Positions 23,558 through 30,743 of a stretch of DNA of 31,996 nucleotides are shown here, piece by piece; positions within the stretch are counted from its first letter, which is position 1; every line of letters starts with the position of its first letter. Location of the stretch: positions 49,886 through 81,881 of the forward strand of contig HF995323.1 in the NCBI GenBank assembly GCA_000432275.1. The letters run 5' to 3'. Position numbers and translations under genes: made by a program. Under the pieces are notes generated by a model. The model saw nothing but the letters and a program-made list of their open reading frames with translations. It was not told the origin of the DNA and did not search any database. This DNA comes from Proteobacteria bacterium CAG:495. Lineage in GTDB: Bacteria > Pseudomonadota > Alphaproteobacteria > RF32 > CAG-239.

Positions 23558-24976
23558 ATGGAAGAATATCCTGAGATTACGGAGTTTTTTCTGAACGTTT
23601 CCACCAATATTTTCGCGGAAGTTGATTCCGGCGGAAGGGTTATCTATGCCAACAACAAAGCGGAATATGCATTTAGACTGCAATCTGCGGCAACTCTGGA
23701 TAAAGCCTTTGACGAAGATACCGCTGCCGTTTTGAAAAAACATCTGCACAATACCTTTTTTCAGCACTACCCCGAAACTTTTTCTTTTGAATTTCAGGGA
23801 CGCTTTTACAATGCCTTTATTTATCCCCGCCAAAACAACGCAGCCCTGTGTATAGAAGACATTACCGAGCGCCGCCAACTTTCTCACCGTCTGCACCAAA
23901 CCAAACAACGATTGGAATTTGCCGAACGGACAGCCAAACTGGGATATTGGGAGCTGGACATTCTGGCAAAACGTTTTTACTGGTCAGCAGAAATGTATCG
24001 GATTTTCGGAATTGACAATCCGCATATCTCCGACAAGAAAAATCTTATCCGCGAACAGGTTTTTGAAGAAGATTTCCCTATTTATAAAGAAAAGATAGCC
24101 GAATTGCTGAAACAAAGGCATCCCGTTGAAGGGCAGGTCAGGGTACGCCGCCGTGACAATACGATTGCATACTGCCTGTTTAAGGCCGGCTTGATTTACG
24201 ATAAAACCGGAGAACGCATCGCCGGAACATTCCAGGACATTACGTCTATGATAGAAATTCAACAAGCTTTGGAGCAGGCAAAAGCCGAAGCTGACCGGCT
24301 GAATATGGCAAAATCATATTTTCTGGCTCAAGCCAGTCACGACCTGCGCCAGCCCATGCAGGCACTGAATATGTTTATAGCGGCGCTCGACGAACAGGAA
24401 CTGACCAAATCTCAACACGCTATCGTCAAGAAAATCGAAGCGTCTGCCGCCAATCTAAAGTCGCTTTTGGATAACCTGTTGGATATTTCCAAGCTCGATT
24501 CCGGCGGAATGGACTATCAACCGGAAGAATTTGACCTGCAAATATTGTTGCAGCGACTTTGCAGGGAATACAAAGAATTGTCGCTTCTTAAGGGGATACG
24601 CCTCAAATGCCGATTCCGTCAGGTTTATATCAAAACAGATCCCTTGCTGGTAGAACGCATTGTCCGCAATTTCTTGAGCAATGCCTTCAAATATGCCCGT
24701 GATAAGATAGTTATCTGCTGTTCGGACGGTCCCGGCGGAATTAAAATCAGCGTCTTGGACAACGGGGTAGGCATCGCCCCGGAGGATATGGAACTCATTT
24801 TTGAAGATTTTTATCAGAGTCCCGCCGTTCCTGAAAATCGCAAAAACGGAGCCGGACTGGGGTTGTCCATCGTAAAAAAGATATCTGGCTTGCTCGGTGC
24901 CGCCGTCGACGTCCGTTCCCGTCCCGGAAGATACACTGTTTTTACGTTAAAATTTCCGCCTTCCGCCGCCAGATGA
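23558..24976 (+). CDS. Soluble PAS-PAS sensor histidine kinase
   Basis: 472 aa, no membrane segment. A divergent N-terminal PAS (8-105) ends in CIEDITERRQL. A second PAS/PAC (about 118-232) has ERTAKLGYWELDILAKRFYW and GTFQDITSM. Coiled linker 233-252. HisKA has phosphoacceptor H261 in QASHDLRQP; the HDLRQP form is typical of NahK-like hybrid kinases. HATPase motifs: N-box NFLSNAFKYA, G1 DNGVGIA, G2 GAGLGLSI. Such kinases often carry a receiver domain; here the protein ends directly after HATPase and no response regulator is adjacent, so phosphotransfer goes to a remote partner. It starts 7 bp after the DUF4340 stop (SD AAGGGG), suggesting co-transcription with the ABC operon. Confidence 0.9.
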   Translation: MEEYPEITEFFLNVSTNIFAEVDSGGRVIYANNKAEYAFRLQSAATLDKAFDEDTAAVLKKHLHNTFFQHYPETFSFEFQGRFYNAFIYPRQNNAALCIEDITERRQLSHRLHQTKQRLEFAERTAKLGYWELDILAKRFYWSAEMYRIFGIDNPHISDKKNLIREQVFEEDFPIYKEKIAELLKQRHPVEGQVRVRRRDNTIAYCLFKAGLIYDKTGERIAGTFQDITSMIEIQQALEQAKAEADRLNMAKSYFLAQASHDLRQPMQALNMFIAALDEQELTKSQHAIVKKIEASAANLKSLLDNLLDISKLDSGGMDYQPEEFDLQILLQRLCREYKELSLLKGIRLKCRFRQVYIKTDPLLVERIVRNFLSNAFKYARDKIVICCSDGPGGIKISVLDNGVGIAPEDMELIFEDFYQSPAVPENRKNGAGLGLSIVKKISGLLGAAVDVRSRPGRYTVFTLKFPPSAAR

Positions 24977-25017
24977 CAGGAACTGAAATTAACTGTTAAA
25001 TTTTTTACAAAAAATTG

Positions 25018-25046
25018 TTGCAAATAATTTAAACCCGGGTTATAGT
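25018..25046 (+). promoter_or_regulatory. Promoter of tRNA-Lys
   Basis: TTGCAA (25018-25023), 17-bp spacer, TATAGT (25041-25046), about 20 bp before the tRNA 5' end. A GC-rich stretch TGCGCCC follows the -10, as in stringently controlled stable-RNA promoters. Confidence 0.6.
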
Positions 25047-25066
25047 GCGCCCTGTTAAGAGATTAT

Positions 25067-25142
25067 GGGTGCGTAGCTCAGTTGGTAGAGCAACTGACTC
25101 TTAATCAGTGGGTCTGGGGTTCGAACCCCCACGCGCCTACCA
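25067..25142 (+). tRNA. tRNA-Lys (anticodon CUU)
   Basis: 76 nt. Acceptor GGGTGCG (25067-25073) pairs with CGCGCCT using two G-U pairs; discriminator A; CCA encoded (25140-25142). D-arm GCTCAGTTGGTAGAGC; anticodon stem-loop ACTGACTCTTAATCAGT giving CUU; T-arm GGGGTTCGAACCCCC. The 3' end, from the T-arm through CCA and the following A-run, is repeated exactly 203 bp downstream. Confidence 0.96.
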
Positions 25143-25151
25143 ATAAAAAAA
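25126..25151 (+). repeat. 26-bp direct repeat, copy 1 (inside tRNA-Lys 3' end)
   Basis: Begins CCCCCACGCGCCTACCA and continues AAT plus seven As. Exact match to 25329-25354. Direct duplication of a tRNA 3' end is the classical footprint of tRNA-targeted integration. Confidence 0.85.
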
Positions 25152-25174
25152 GCCTGCTTTATGCAGGCTTTTTT
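25151..25174 (+). terminator. tRNA-Lys terminator
   Basis: Stem AGCCTGC (25151-25157) / GCAGGCT (25163-25169), loop TTTAT, extended by A/T pairs, then Ts. Confidence 0.85.
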
Positions 25175-25222
25175 GTTGGGAATTTTGCAAGAGGGAGGTT
25201 CGAACCGGGAGGCTGGAGAAAT

Positions 25223-25250
25223 AAAAAATGTCAAAGTAATGACATTTTTT
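25223..25250. terminator. Terminator-like hairpin inside the tRNA-flanked segment
   Basis: Perfect 11-bp stem AAAAAATGTCA (25223-25233) / TGACATTTTTT (25240-25250), 6-nt loop. Upstream at 25197-25206 is GGTTCGAACC, the T-loop palindrome, as if from a decayed tRNA. Downstream (25258-25311) is a long imperfect hairpin. No gene is visible in 25175-25328. Confidence 0.6.
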
Positions 25251-25328
25251 AGACGACAGGTGATAATTTGTTAATTTGCGAGCCGCGGTAGCGCGCAAAG
25301 CAAATGTTACCAAATGGAACTCAGCGGC

Positions 25329-25354
25329 CCCCCACGCGCCTACCAATAAAAAAA
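25329..25354 (+). repeat. 26-bp direct repeat, copy 2
   Basis: Exact second copy of 25126-25151, again containing the tRNA acceptor 3' strand with CCA, but here preceded by non-tRNA sequence (CTCAGCGGC). It is therefore an orphan tRNA tail: an attachment-site remnant or a decayed tRNA duplication. Confidence 0.85.
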
Positions 25355-25394
25355 CAAAGGCTTTGCAAGAGAAATCTGCGAGCCTTTGTTTTTT
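25354..25394 (+). terminator. Terminator after the second repeat copy
   Basis: Stem ACAAAGGCT (25354-25362) / AGCCTTTGT (25381-25389), 18-nt loop, then T-run. Different stem sequence from the terminator after the real tRNA. Confidence 0.75.
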
Positions 25395-25416
25395 ATCAAA
25401 ATACTGCAAATATTAA

Positions 25417-25440
25417 GGCTATACAATTTCTTGTATAGCC
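25417..25440 (-). terminator. Terminator-like hairpin downstream of OMP gene
   Basis: Perfect 10-bp stem GGCTATACAA (25417-25426) / TTGTATAGCC (25431-25440), loop TTTC. The minus-strand continuation TTAATATTTG is only moderately T-rich. Confidence 0.6.
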
Positions 25441-25478
25441 TGACTTCTATGAAAAAAACTATTGCTTACTTCATACAA

Positions 25479-26195
25479 TTAGAATGTATATCTTGCACCG
25501 AGCAAGAACTCGTGAGATGTTATATCATTTTTAGAGGTAACATCAAACGGTTTCCCAAAAGGAGCAACATTCATTTGATATGAGTCTTTAACATTTCCGT
25601 AATCAGTATATCTATAACCAGCATCAAATGAAATGTTATCAGTCATAGCATAAGATACACCAACTCCGATTTGCCAGGCCAAATTATTATCACTTGACTT
25701 TTTGCTTACACCATTATCAGGCAATGATGCTTTACTTTCAACTCGTGCATAACCTAAGCCAGCTCCAATATAAGGTGTAAATTTAGTGCCAGTCTCAATG
25801 TCGTAATAAACATTCAACATTGCTGAATAGACAGATGTTTCTGTTGTTGCATTTACTGTTGACGGGGTGACAACTTTAAAAGCATTTGTGGAAGAATCTT
25901 TTGCATCATCATTCCAGCCAAATTCCAGCTCACCTCTTAATTTACCGTATTTTACGGGAGTTGCCGCTCCATAAGCCAATCTAATTCCCCAAACATCATC
26001 TTTATGTTTATTGTCCAAAATCTTATTATAGTGGTGATTCATACCGCTGAATGAATAATGAGAATTTACATCTGCATCATTTTCCATTTTTACAAAAGCA
26101 CCTTTTGCTGAAATGTATTGATCGAAATCCATTGCATTTGCATTAACTGCAAATAATGTTGCAGCAACACCTGCCAGTAATAAAGTTCTGTTCAT
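25479..26195 (-). CDS. Outer-membrane beta-barrel protein (Omp25/OmpA-like porin family)
   Basis: 238 aa. Signal peptide 1-21 (LLLAGVAATLFAVNANA), then an eight-stranded-barrel pattern of alternating hydrophobic strands ending in EFLLGARYTF with the C-terminal phenylalanine needed for BAM insertion. TPYIGAGLGYARVES and DNISFDAGYRYTDYGNV are typical of the small OMP_b-brl (P44/Msp2 or Omp25-like) family; several strands are separated by long polar loops. SD AAAGGAAG. Codon use is visibly AT-richer than in surrounding genes, and the gene sits beside the tRNA-Lys duplication, so acquisition by transfer or rapid surface evolution is possible. A structured leader precedes it. Confidence 0.85.
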   Translation of the reverse strand: MNRTLLLAGVAATLFAVNANAMDFDQYISAKGAFVKMENDADVNSHYSFSGMNHHYNKILDNKHKDDVWGIRLAYGAATPVKYGKLRGELEFGWNDDAKDSSTNAFKVVTPSTVNATTETSVYSAMLNVYYDIETGTKFTPYIGAGLGYARVESKASLPDNGVSKKSSDNNLAWQIGVGVSYAMTDNISFDAGYRYTDYGNVKDSYQMNVAPFGKPFDVTSKNDITSHEFLLGARYTF

Positions 26196-26230
26196 TTATT
26201 AACTTCCTTTCATTTTATATATAAAATTAA

Positions 26231-26414
26231 TCGCCTTGATGAGAGGCGACTGGAAGTTAGAACCTATTTGCAAGAATAGTGTAGTGTATTTGGTATATGC
26301 ATATACCTTATTAACTACCTTCCAGTCATAAAGACCAAAAGGTAGCTTTTACGCCCGCAAAACGGACAACTTGCAATAGAGGGTTCTAAACCTCACTTTG
26401 GTAATCAACCAAAG
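26231..26414 (-). promoter_or_regulatory. Highly structured RNA leader upstream of OMP gene, candidate riboswitch/ncRNA
   Basis: Read on the minus strand 5' to 3': hairpin CTTTGGT/ACCAAAG (26414-26396); closing helix TTAGAACC with GGTTCTAA (26389-26382 with 26264-26257) extended by CTTGCAA/TTGCAAG after an internal loop; inside it hairpin GTCCG/CGGGC (26367-26353), a 13-bp hairpin CTACCTTTTGGTC/GACTGGAAGGTAG (26345-26315) and palindrome GGTATATGCATATACC (26307-26292); then a last hairpin CGCCT/AGGCG (26247-26231) about 35 nt before the OMP ATG. Three pairs of the 13-bp stem are G-U on the minus strand but would be A-C mismatches on the plus strand, so the structure belongs to minus-strand RNA. 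CTTCCAGTC (26256-26248) can alternatively pair with GACTGGAAG (26327-26319). No known riboswitch class was recognised. Confidence 0.6.
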
Positions 26415-26421
26415 CACAATC

Positions 26422-26450
26422 AGGTTATTTCATAAATTCACAAGAGTCAA
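26422..26450 (-). promoter_or_regulatory. Putative promoter of OMP leader RNA
   Basis: Minus strand TTGACT (26450-26445), 17-bp spacer, TAACCT (26427-26422); the -10 is weak. Predicted initiation near 26415 coincides with the first hairpin of the structured leader. Confidence 0.4.
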
Positions 26451-26516
26451 ATACTATTCAAAAAAATAGCAGCAAAAAGTACAGTTAAATTGATAGACCA
26501 GGCTTGATTTTAAAAC

Positions 26517-26536
26517 GGTTTCATACAGTGAAAACC
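26517..26536 (-). terminator. Weak terminator of the 26549-27256 gene
   Basis: Minus strand stem GGTTTTCA/TGAAACC (26536-26517) with one bulge and loop CTGTA, followed by GTTTTAAAA. Short U-tract, so efficiency is uncertain. Confidence 0.35.
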
Positions 26537-26548
26537 TGCTGCAGAATC

Positions 26549-27256
26549 TCACCGGCAGCCTTTTTTCAGCGGATGTTTAATAAAGTAATCGGTTAGTTGT
26601 TCCAAATAATCTCTGAAGTTTTTCCGCCGCTGATATATGAATTTCACCATTTCCCGCCGCGGCTCCAGTTCCTCATAACCGATAGACCAATCTTCTGAAT
26701 TATGTTCAAAGTCTGTTTGAATACAACTTACTGCCGTAAGCTCAGCCATTCCCCAAACCTGATTGTCGTCAAATTTATCTGCTGAATATCTCTTCCGAAT
26801 GTCCATAAACGTTTGAGACAGGATGAGCTCCCACAATAATGTTCGGACGTGGCGGTGTTTTTCCGGACGAAGGTATTGAAAAGCGTTGATTGATATATCG
26901 GTTCCGTACCAATTCGAAATACCGTCGCATTGCAAATTTAAACGCACCGTATAGGGCGGTATTTTATGGCCAAAAATATTTTTAAGCTTCTCTTTTGTCT
27001 CCAAACGATGCTCACGCCAATACCTTTTATGAAAAGTCAGAGCCTGTTTCAGTTCCTTGCGATACAAGACATAACCTTTGGCCAAATAATCGGCTAACGC
27101 AGGGCAGGGAACATCCGTCTTTTCGCATTGTCTGGCAATGTCCAAAGGTATACCGTACTGAAGGGCACGTTCTTTCACGCTGCATCCGCTCCACCCGGAA
27201 AACATCTGTTGCAATATCTCCCGCTCTCCGGCCTCATCCAAATAAAATTTAAACAT
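26549..27256 (-). CDS. Uncharacterised protein with possible degenerate zincin-like motif
   Basis: 235 aa, cytosolic, charged; not recognised. SD GGAG lies 8 nt before the ATG. The first ~60 residues look helical and DNA-binding-like only superficially (SVKERALQYGIPLDIARQ). A beta segment NLQCDGISNWYGTDISINA is followed by HVRTLLWELILSQTFMDIRKRY and then a second acidic site GMAELTAV. The order strand - (x)ELxxx - E in the next helix resembles zinc metallopeptidases, but the HExxH histidines read WELILS, so a metal site as in active enzymes is absent. Monocistronic between the OMP leader and a divergent AsmA-like gene. Function unknown. Confidence 0.6.
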   Translation of the reverse strand: MFKFYLDEAGEREILQQMFSGWSGCSVKERALQYGIPLDIARQCEKTDVPCPALADYLAKGYVLYRKELKQALTFHKRYWREHRLETKEKLKNIFGHKIPPYTVRLNLQCDGISNWYGTDISINAFQYLRPEKHRHVRTLLWELILSQTFMDIRKRYSADKFDDNQVWGMAELTAVSCIQTDFEHNSEDWSIGYEELEPRREMVKFIYQRRKNFRDYLEQLTDYFIKHPLKKGCR

Positions 27257-27406
27257 TGTCAGGTCTCCGCTTTATTATTGGTTCATTATAAAAACTTTTC
27301 GATAAACATCAATAAATTAGTTTACAGATAATAACTCAAATAAATGATTGCCAAACAAGCTCCTTCAGCCTATAACATATTTATCAACCAAAAAGGAGCA
27401 TAACAA

Positions 27407-28204
27407 ATGAAAAAGAAGTATATATTTCTGGGTATTCTCGCAATTGTCTGCGTAGGAGCCTATTATCTCACCCCCTCGCTGGAAACTATCGTCAAACAGG
27501 TAGTCCACAAATATGGTTCTCAAATCACCGGTACTGAGGTTAACATGCAGGGTTTTAACCTGTCGCTCACCAACGGCGAAGGTTCAATCAAAGGCCTGAC
27601 AGTCGCTAATCCGACTAACTACAAGAGCCCGAACCTTCTTGATTTGGGCGGCGTCAGCGTTAAAGTGGACTTAAAAAGCCTGGCAAGCGACACCATTGTA
27701 ATTAATGAAATCAAAGTCGACAAACCGGTTCTGACTTATGAAATGCTTTCGCTCACACAGAACAACATCAAACAGCTGCAAGACAACATAGCAAAAAATA
27801 CGGCCTCAGCCGAAAAGATTGAAGCTCAAGACGCCGCACAGCCTTCCGCCGGTGAAGATAAAGACGCCAAAGCTGAAAAGAAAGCTGCCGGCAAAAAAGT
27901 TGTCATCAAGCTGGTTACCATCAATGAAGGTGAGTTAAAAGCGATAACTTCTGTTGCCGGACAGAACAATAACATCAGCGTCAAACTCCCCGCCATCAAA
28001 CTGACCGGCATCGGAGAAGCGAAAAATGGCGAAAGCATAGCCGCCTCCATTTCCAAGATTTTAAACAAAATCCTTTCCACAGCTTCACAAACCGTGGTTA
28101 ACAGCCAGTTTGGAGATCTCAAAGGCTTGGCTCAGGAAAATCTGGACAACGTTGTCAGCGGTGTCAAAGACCGCATCAAAGAAATCGGTATTTTTGGCAA
28201 ATAA
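27407..28204 (+). CDS. AsmA/DUF748-like inner-membrane-anchored protein
   Basis: 265 aa. N-terminal signal anchor (KKKYIFLGILAIVCVGAYYL), then LETIVKQVVHKYGSQITGTEV, the amphipathic opening strand common to AsmA-like proteins, and SLTNGEGSIKGLTVANPTNYKSP, where the repeated beta pattern resembles the AsmA/DUF748 N-terminus. A Lys/Ala-rich linker (about 140-165) separates it from a second beta segment VVIKLVTINEGELKAITS. Full AsmA proteins are much longer, so this is a short relative. These proteins are implicated in phospholipid transport to the outer membrane. Strong SD AAGGAG and its own terminator make it a single-gene unit. Confidence 0.7.
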   Translation: MKKKYIFLGILAIVCVGAYYLTPSLETIVKQVVHKYGSQITGTEVNMQGFNLSLTNGEGSIKGLTVANPTNYKSPNLLDLGGVSVKVDLKSLASDTIVINEIKVDKPVLTYEMLSLTQNNIKQLQDNIAKNTASAEKIEAQDAAQPSAGEDKDAKAEKKAAGKKVVIKLVTINEGELKAITSVAGQNNNISVKLPAIKLTGIGEAKNGESIAASISKILNKILSTASQTVVNSQFGDLKGLAQENLDNVVSGVKDRIKEIGIFGK

Positions 28205-28224
28205 ATCTGCTGTTTCCGATTTAA

Positions 28225-28247
28225 GGAGCCTTCGGGCTCCTTTTTTT
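28225..28247 (+). terminator. Rho-independent terminator
   Basis: GGAGCC (28225-28230), tetraloop TTCG, GGCTCC (28235-28240), then seven Ts. Confidence 0.93.
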
Positions 28248-28348
28248 GTATCGGCATATTTGATTTATTCAGTTAAACAGGCTGCATATCTGGCGACGTC
28301 GAAATCATTGCACCGGACAGTCGACACAGCGCTTACAGAAACCGGCGT

Positions 28349-29950
28349 CTAACGCAGATGTTCTTCCAAGATGTTCGGCATCAACAACTGCGGCAAAATC
28401 TTATATTCGGAACCTGTTCCGTCATAATAGACATACAGGGGAATACTGTTGCGGCCGTAACGTTCCAGGGCAGAGGTAATCATATCGTCATTATTGGTCC
28501 AATCCGCACGAAACAAGATAATGCCTTTCTCCTGCACCAGTTTAATAAATTTACGCGATTGCAGAGCCGCCTTTTTGTTCACCAAACAGGTAATGCACCA
28601 TTTGGCGGTAAAATCAATGAAGACCGGCTTCTTTTCTGCCGTCAGCCGGCTGACTTCCTGCGGGTTATATGTCCGCCACTGCAATAAAGAGGCGTCTCCA
28701 TCAACTTTGTTGTTCAACTGGCTGTAAAGAACCCAACCCAGCCACAAACAAGTCAGCAACACCGGAATTGCAAATATCTTTTTCAGCAAATCCATCCATT
28801 TGCCCGGCCGCGGCAAAACCTTATGTATGGCCTTGGGAAACAATCCGGCCAGGGCAAACGGCAGGGCATATCCCAAACTCAAAGCTAAAAATACCGGATA
28901 ATAAACATACAAAGGAGCCGTCAACGTATAACCGATAGCTATTCCCATAAACGGAGCCGTACACGGGCTTGCAATCAGAACCGCAAAAAAGCCGGTGACA
29001 AAAGAGTTCAACAGTTGACGCTCAAATGTCAGCTTTCCCATATGATTCGCCAGAGGATTGCGAAAATGGACGATGTCAAGCAGCATCAGAAAGATAACAA
29101 AAAAGACAATTATCATTATTCCGACAAATATCGGAGATTGCAGCTGAAAGCCCCATCCGATTTGCTCACCCTGAGCCCGCAATACAAACAATACCGTCGC
29201 TATTATCAAAAAAGACAACACGACTCCCAGCGTATACATCAACGCTTCCAGACGATTTTTCCTTTTATTGTAATCAGCTTGGGCGAGGGAGATTGCCTTA
29301 AGCGTCAAAATCGGGAAAATACAAGGCATAAAATTAAGGATAATACCGCCAGCAAACGCCATCAGCATAGCCAGCCAGACGTTGACTTTTCCGTCCTCAG
29401 GCTGAGGCGCAAAACTGTTTTCGGCCACTTGTACGGCCTTAATCCAACGCATGGACGGTCGCAAATCGTGTCCCGTAATCGGAATATCCAGATAAAAGGA
29501 AACTTTTTCCGGGATGCATTCGTTTTTACAAGCCAGCCAGCTGACGTCAACCTGCACCGGAACTTTGTTCATAATATCCGGCGTCGGCGTAATCGTCGTT
29601 TTGTAAAAGGCACGTTTGTCATATCCGTATTGGACAATTTCGTCGGTGATGAATTTAACATCCGGACTCCAGCTTTGTTCCTTTACCTCAAATCCCATCG
29701 GCAAACGCCATTTAACCTCGGTCGGTACGCCGACGTCCCCGGGATTTTGGGAGAATATGTGCCAGCCGCCGTGCATTTTAAATTGCAGCAGAGCCTCCAG
29801 ATTCTGACCCGGGTTAATTTCGTCATAATTCGTATAAAGCGTTACCGTGACCTTGTCGGTTCCCTTGGTCAGCTCAAAAGCTTGCGCCGGGGCCGGATTT
29901 GTCCCTGCCAGAATACTCAGAACAAAAAACAGATTCCGGATAAATTTCAT
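28349..29950 (-). CDS. dsbD: Protein-disulfide reductase DsbD/ScsB family
   Basis: 533 aa; transfers electrons from cytoplasmic thioredoxin to periplasmic thiol proteins. Signal peptide 1-24. The N-terminal periplasmic domain (about 25-185) has MHGGWHIFSQNPGDVGVPTE and the cysteine pair in WLACKNECIP. The central eight-helix domain (about 195-410) has the paired membrane cysteines in NFMPCIFPI and IASPCTAPFMG. The C-terminal thioredoxin domain has active site AKWCITCLVN. Domain order alpha-TM-gamma is complete, of the compact ScsB-like kind. Its start overlaps the stop of the upstream CDP-alcohol transferase by one base, so it is coupled. Confidence 0.92.
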   Translation of the reverse strand: MKFIRNLFFVLSILAGTNPAPAQAFELTKGTDKVTVTLYTNYDEINPGQNLEALLQFKMHGGWHIFSQNPGDVGVPTEVKWRLPMGFEVKEQSWSPDVKFITDEIVQYGYDKRAFYKTTITPTPDIMNKVPVQVDVSWLACKNECIPEKVSFYLDIPITGHDLRPSMRWIKAVQVAENSFAPQPEDGKVNVWLAMLMAFAGGIILNFMPCIFPILTLKAISLAQADYNKRKNRLEALMYTLGVVLSFLIIATVLFVLRAQGEQIGWGFQLQSPIFVGIMIIVFFVIFLMLLDIVHFRNPLANHMGKLTFERQLLNSFVTGFFAVLIASPCTAPFMGIAIGYTLTAPLYVYYPVFLALSLGYALPFALAGLFPKAIHKVLPRPGKWMDLLKKIFAIPVLLTCLWLGWVLYSQLNNKVDGDASLLQWRTYNPQEVSRLTAEKKPVFIDFTAKWCITCLVNKKAALQSRKFIKLVQEKGIILFRADWTNNDDMITSALERYGRNSIPLYVYYDGTGSEYKILPQLLMPNILEEHLR

Positions 29951-30642
29951 TAATTTTTACCCTTGGTGGCAATCACAAAATTGTAATAAGCGGCGGTAAC
30001 AACCATCAAGGCCTTTACCAGGCACCAGCAGCCGAGAATAATTGCTATCGGCATAAACCATCCCGGAACGATACACAAAATCACCAAAGCGGTGAGGGTT
30101 TCAAACCCCTGGGCAACGCCGCCCAAATAAAACGGAGATTGTTCCAAATCCACTTTTTTACTGTGATTGTTACGATAAGCGACAACCGCATAGGCCAGCA
30201 TTGCACAAGCAGAGGCGGTAAAGCCGAACAGCAGAAAACTTGCCGCTACGGCATTTTGAGCCGGATAGGCCAGAGCAAAACCGAAAATAATCCCGGCATA
30301 AAAGGTATAATCCAGCGTCGCGTCCAAAAAAACGCCGAAATCGCTGTATTCCCGATTACGGGCAACGGCACCGTCCAAGGCATCAAAAGCGCGGTTGATG
30401 AGAATGCACAACAAAGCGCTCAGATACATCCCCATTGCCAAAAAGTTAATTGCCAGCAGTCCGACGGCAAAACCGACAATACTTACCAGATTGGCAGACA
30501 CGCCGGCTTTATAAAGATAACGGCCGACAATATCGGTCAAATGCATCCATTCTCCGTGCATCTGCCGCAGTTTTTTGCTGACCTGATTGTTTTTAAGCTG
30601 GGATATCAGCCGGTTTAAAGTTGCCTTATAATCGCATTGCAT
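29950..30642 (-). CDS. CDP-alcohol phosphatidyltransferase family protein
   Basis: 230 aa, about six transmembrane helices after a ~40-residue soluble N-terminus. The signature D87-x2-D90-G91-x2-A94-R95 ... G103-x3-D107-x3-D111 contains all metal-binding aspartates. The stretch between AR and G is seven residues instead of the textbook eight. The family condenses CDP-diacylglycerol (or another CDP-alcohol) with an alcohol to make phospholipids. It resembles neither PgsA nor PssA closely enough to name the product. SD AAGGAT; it is the first gene of the unit with dsbD. Confidence 0.85.
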   Translation of the reverse strand: MQCDYKATLNRLISQLKNNQVSKKLRQMHGEWMHLTDIVGRYLYKAGVSANLVSIVGFAVGLLAINFLAMGMYLSALLCILINRAFDALDGAVARNREYSDFGVFLDATLDYTFYAGIIFGFALAYPAQNAVAASFLLFGFTASACAMLAYAVVAYRNNHSKKVDLEQSPFYLGGVAQGFETLTALVILCIVPGWFMPIAIILGCWCLVKALMVVTAAYYNFVIATKGKN

Positions 30643-30743
30643 TGTATAATCCTTTTCAATATTGGTTATTGCCGGACATTGTAAAACAAAATTCTCAGAT
30701 TGTAAAAAGCAAGTTCTCCACTGTGCAAAAGATAGGTACTAAT

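Noticed and set aside
25386..25583. 65-codon plus-strand frame downstream of tRNA-Lys
   Set aside because: Begins in a terminator hairpin, runs antisense into the OMP 3' end, and has no ribosome site.
26248..26389. Possibility that the inverted-repeat region is a MITE or insertion-sequence remnant
   Set aside because: The terminal repeats are imperfect, no target-site duplication is visible, and the strand-specific G-U pairs argue for RNA. Kept as a leader RNA, though not excluded.
29015..29953. 312-codon open frame on the plus strand across the dsbD gene
   Set aside because: It is antisense to a complete, well-conserved DsbD; its translation is basic, repetitive in Arg/His/Gln and shows no domain.
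30621..30743. Upstream in-frame extension of apbE
   Set aside because: Overlaps the divergent CDP-alcohol transferase start and its promoter region, and displaces the signal anchor.
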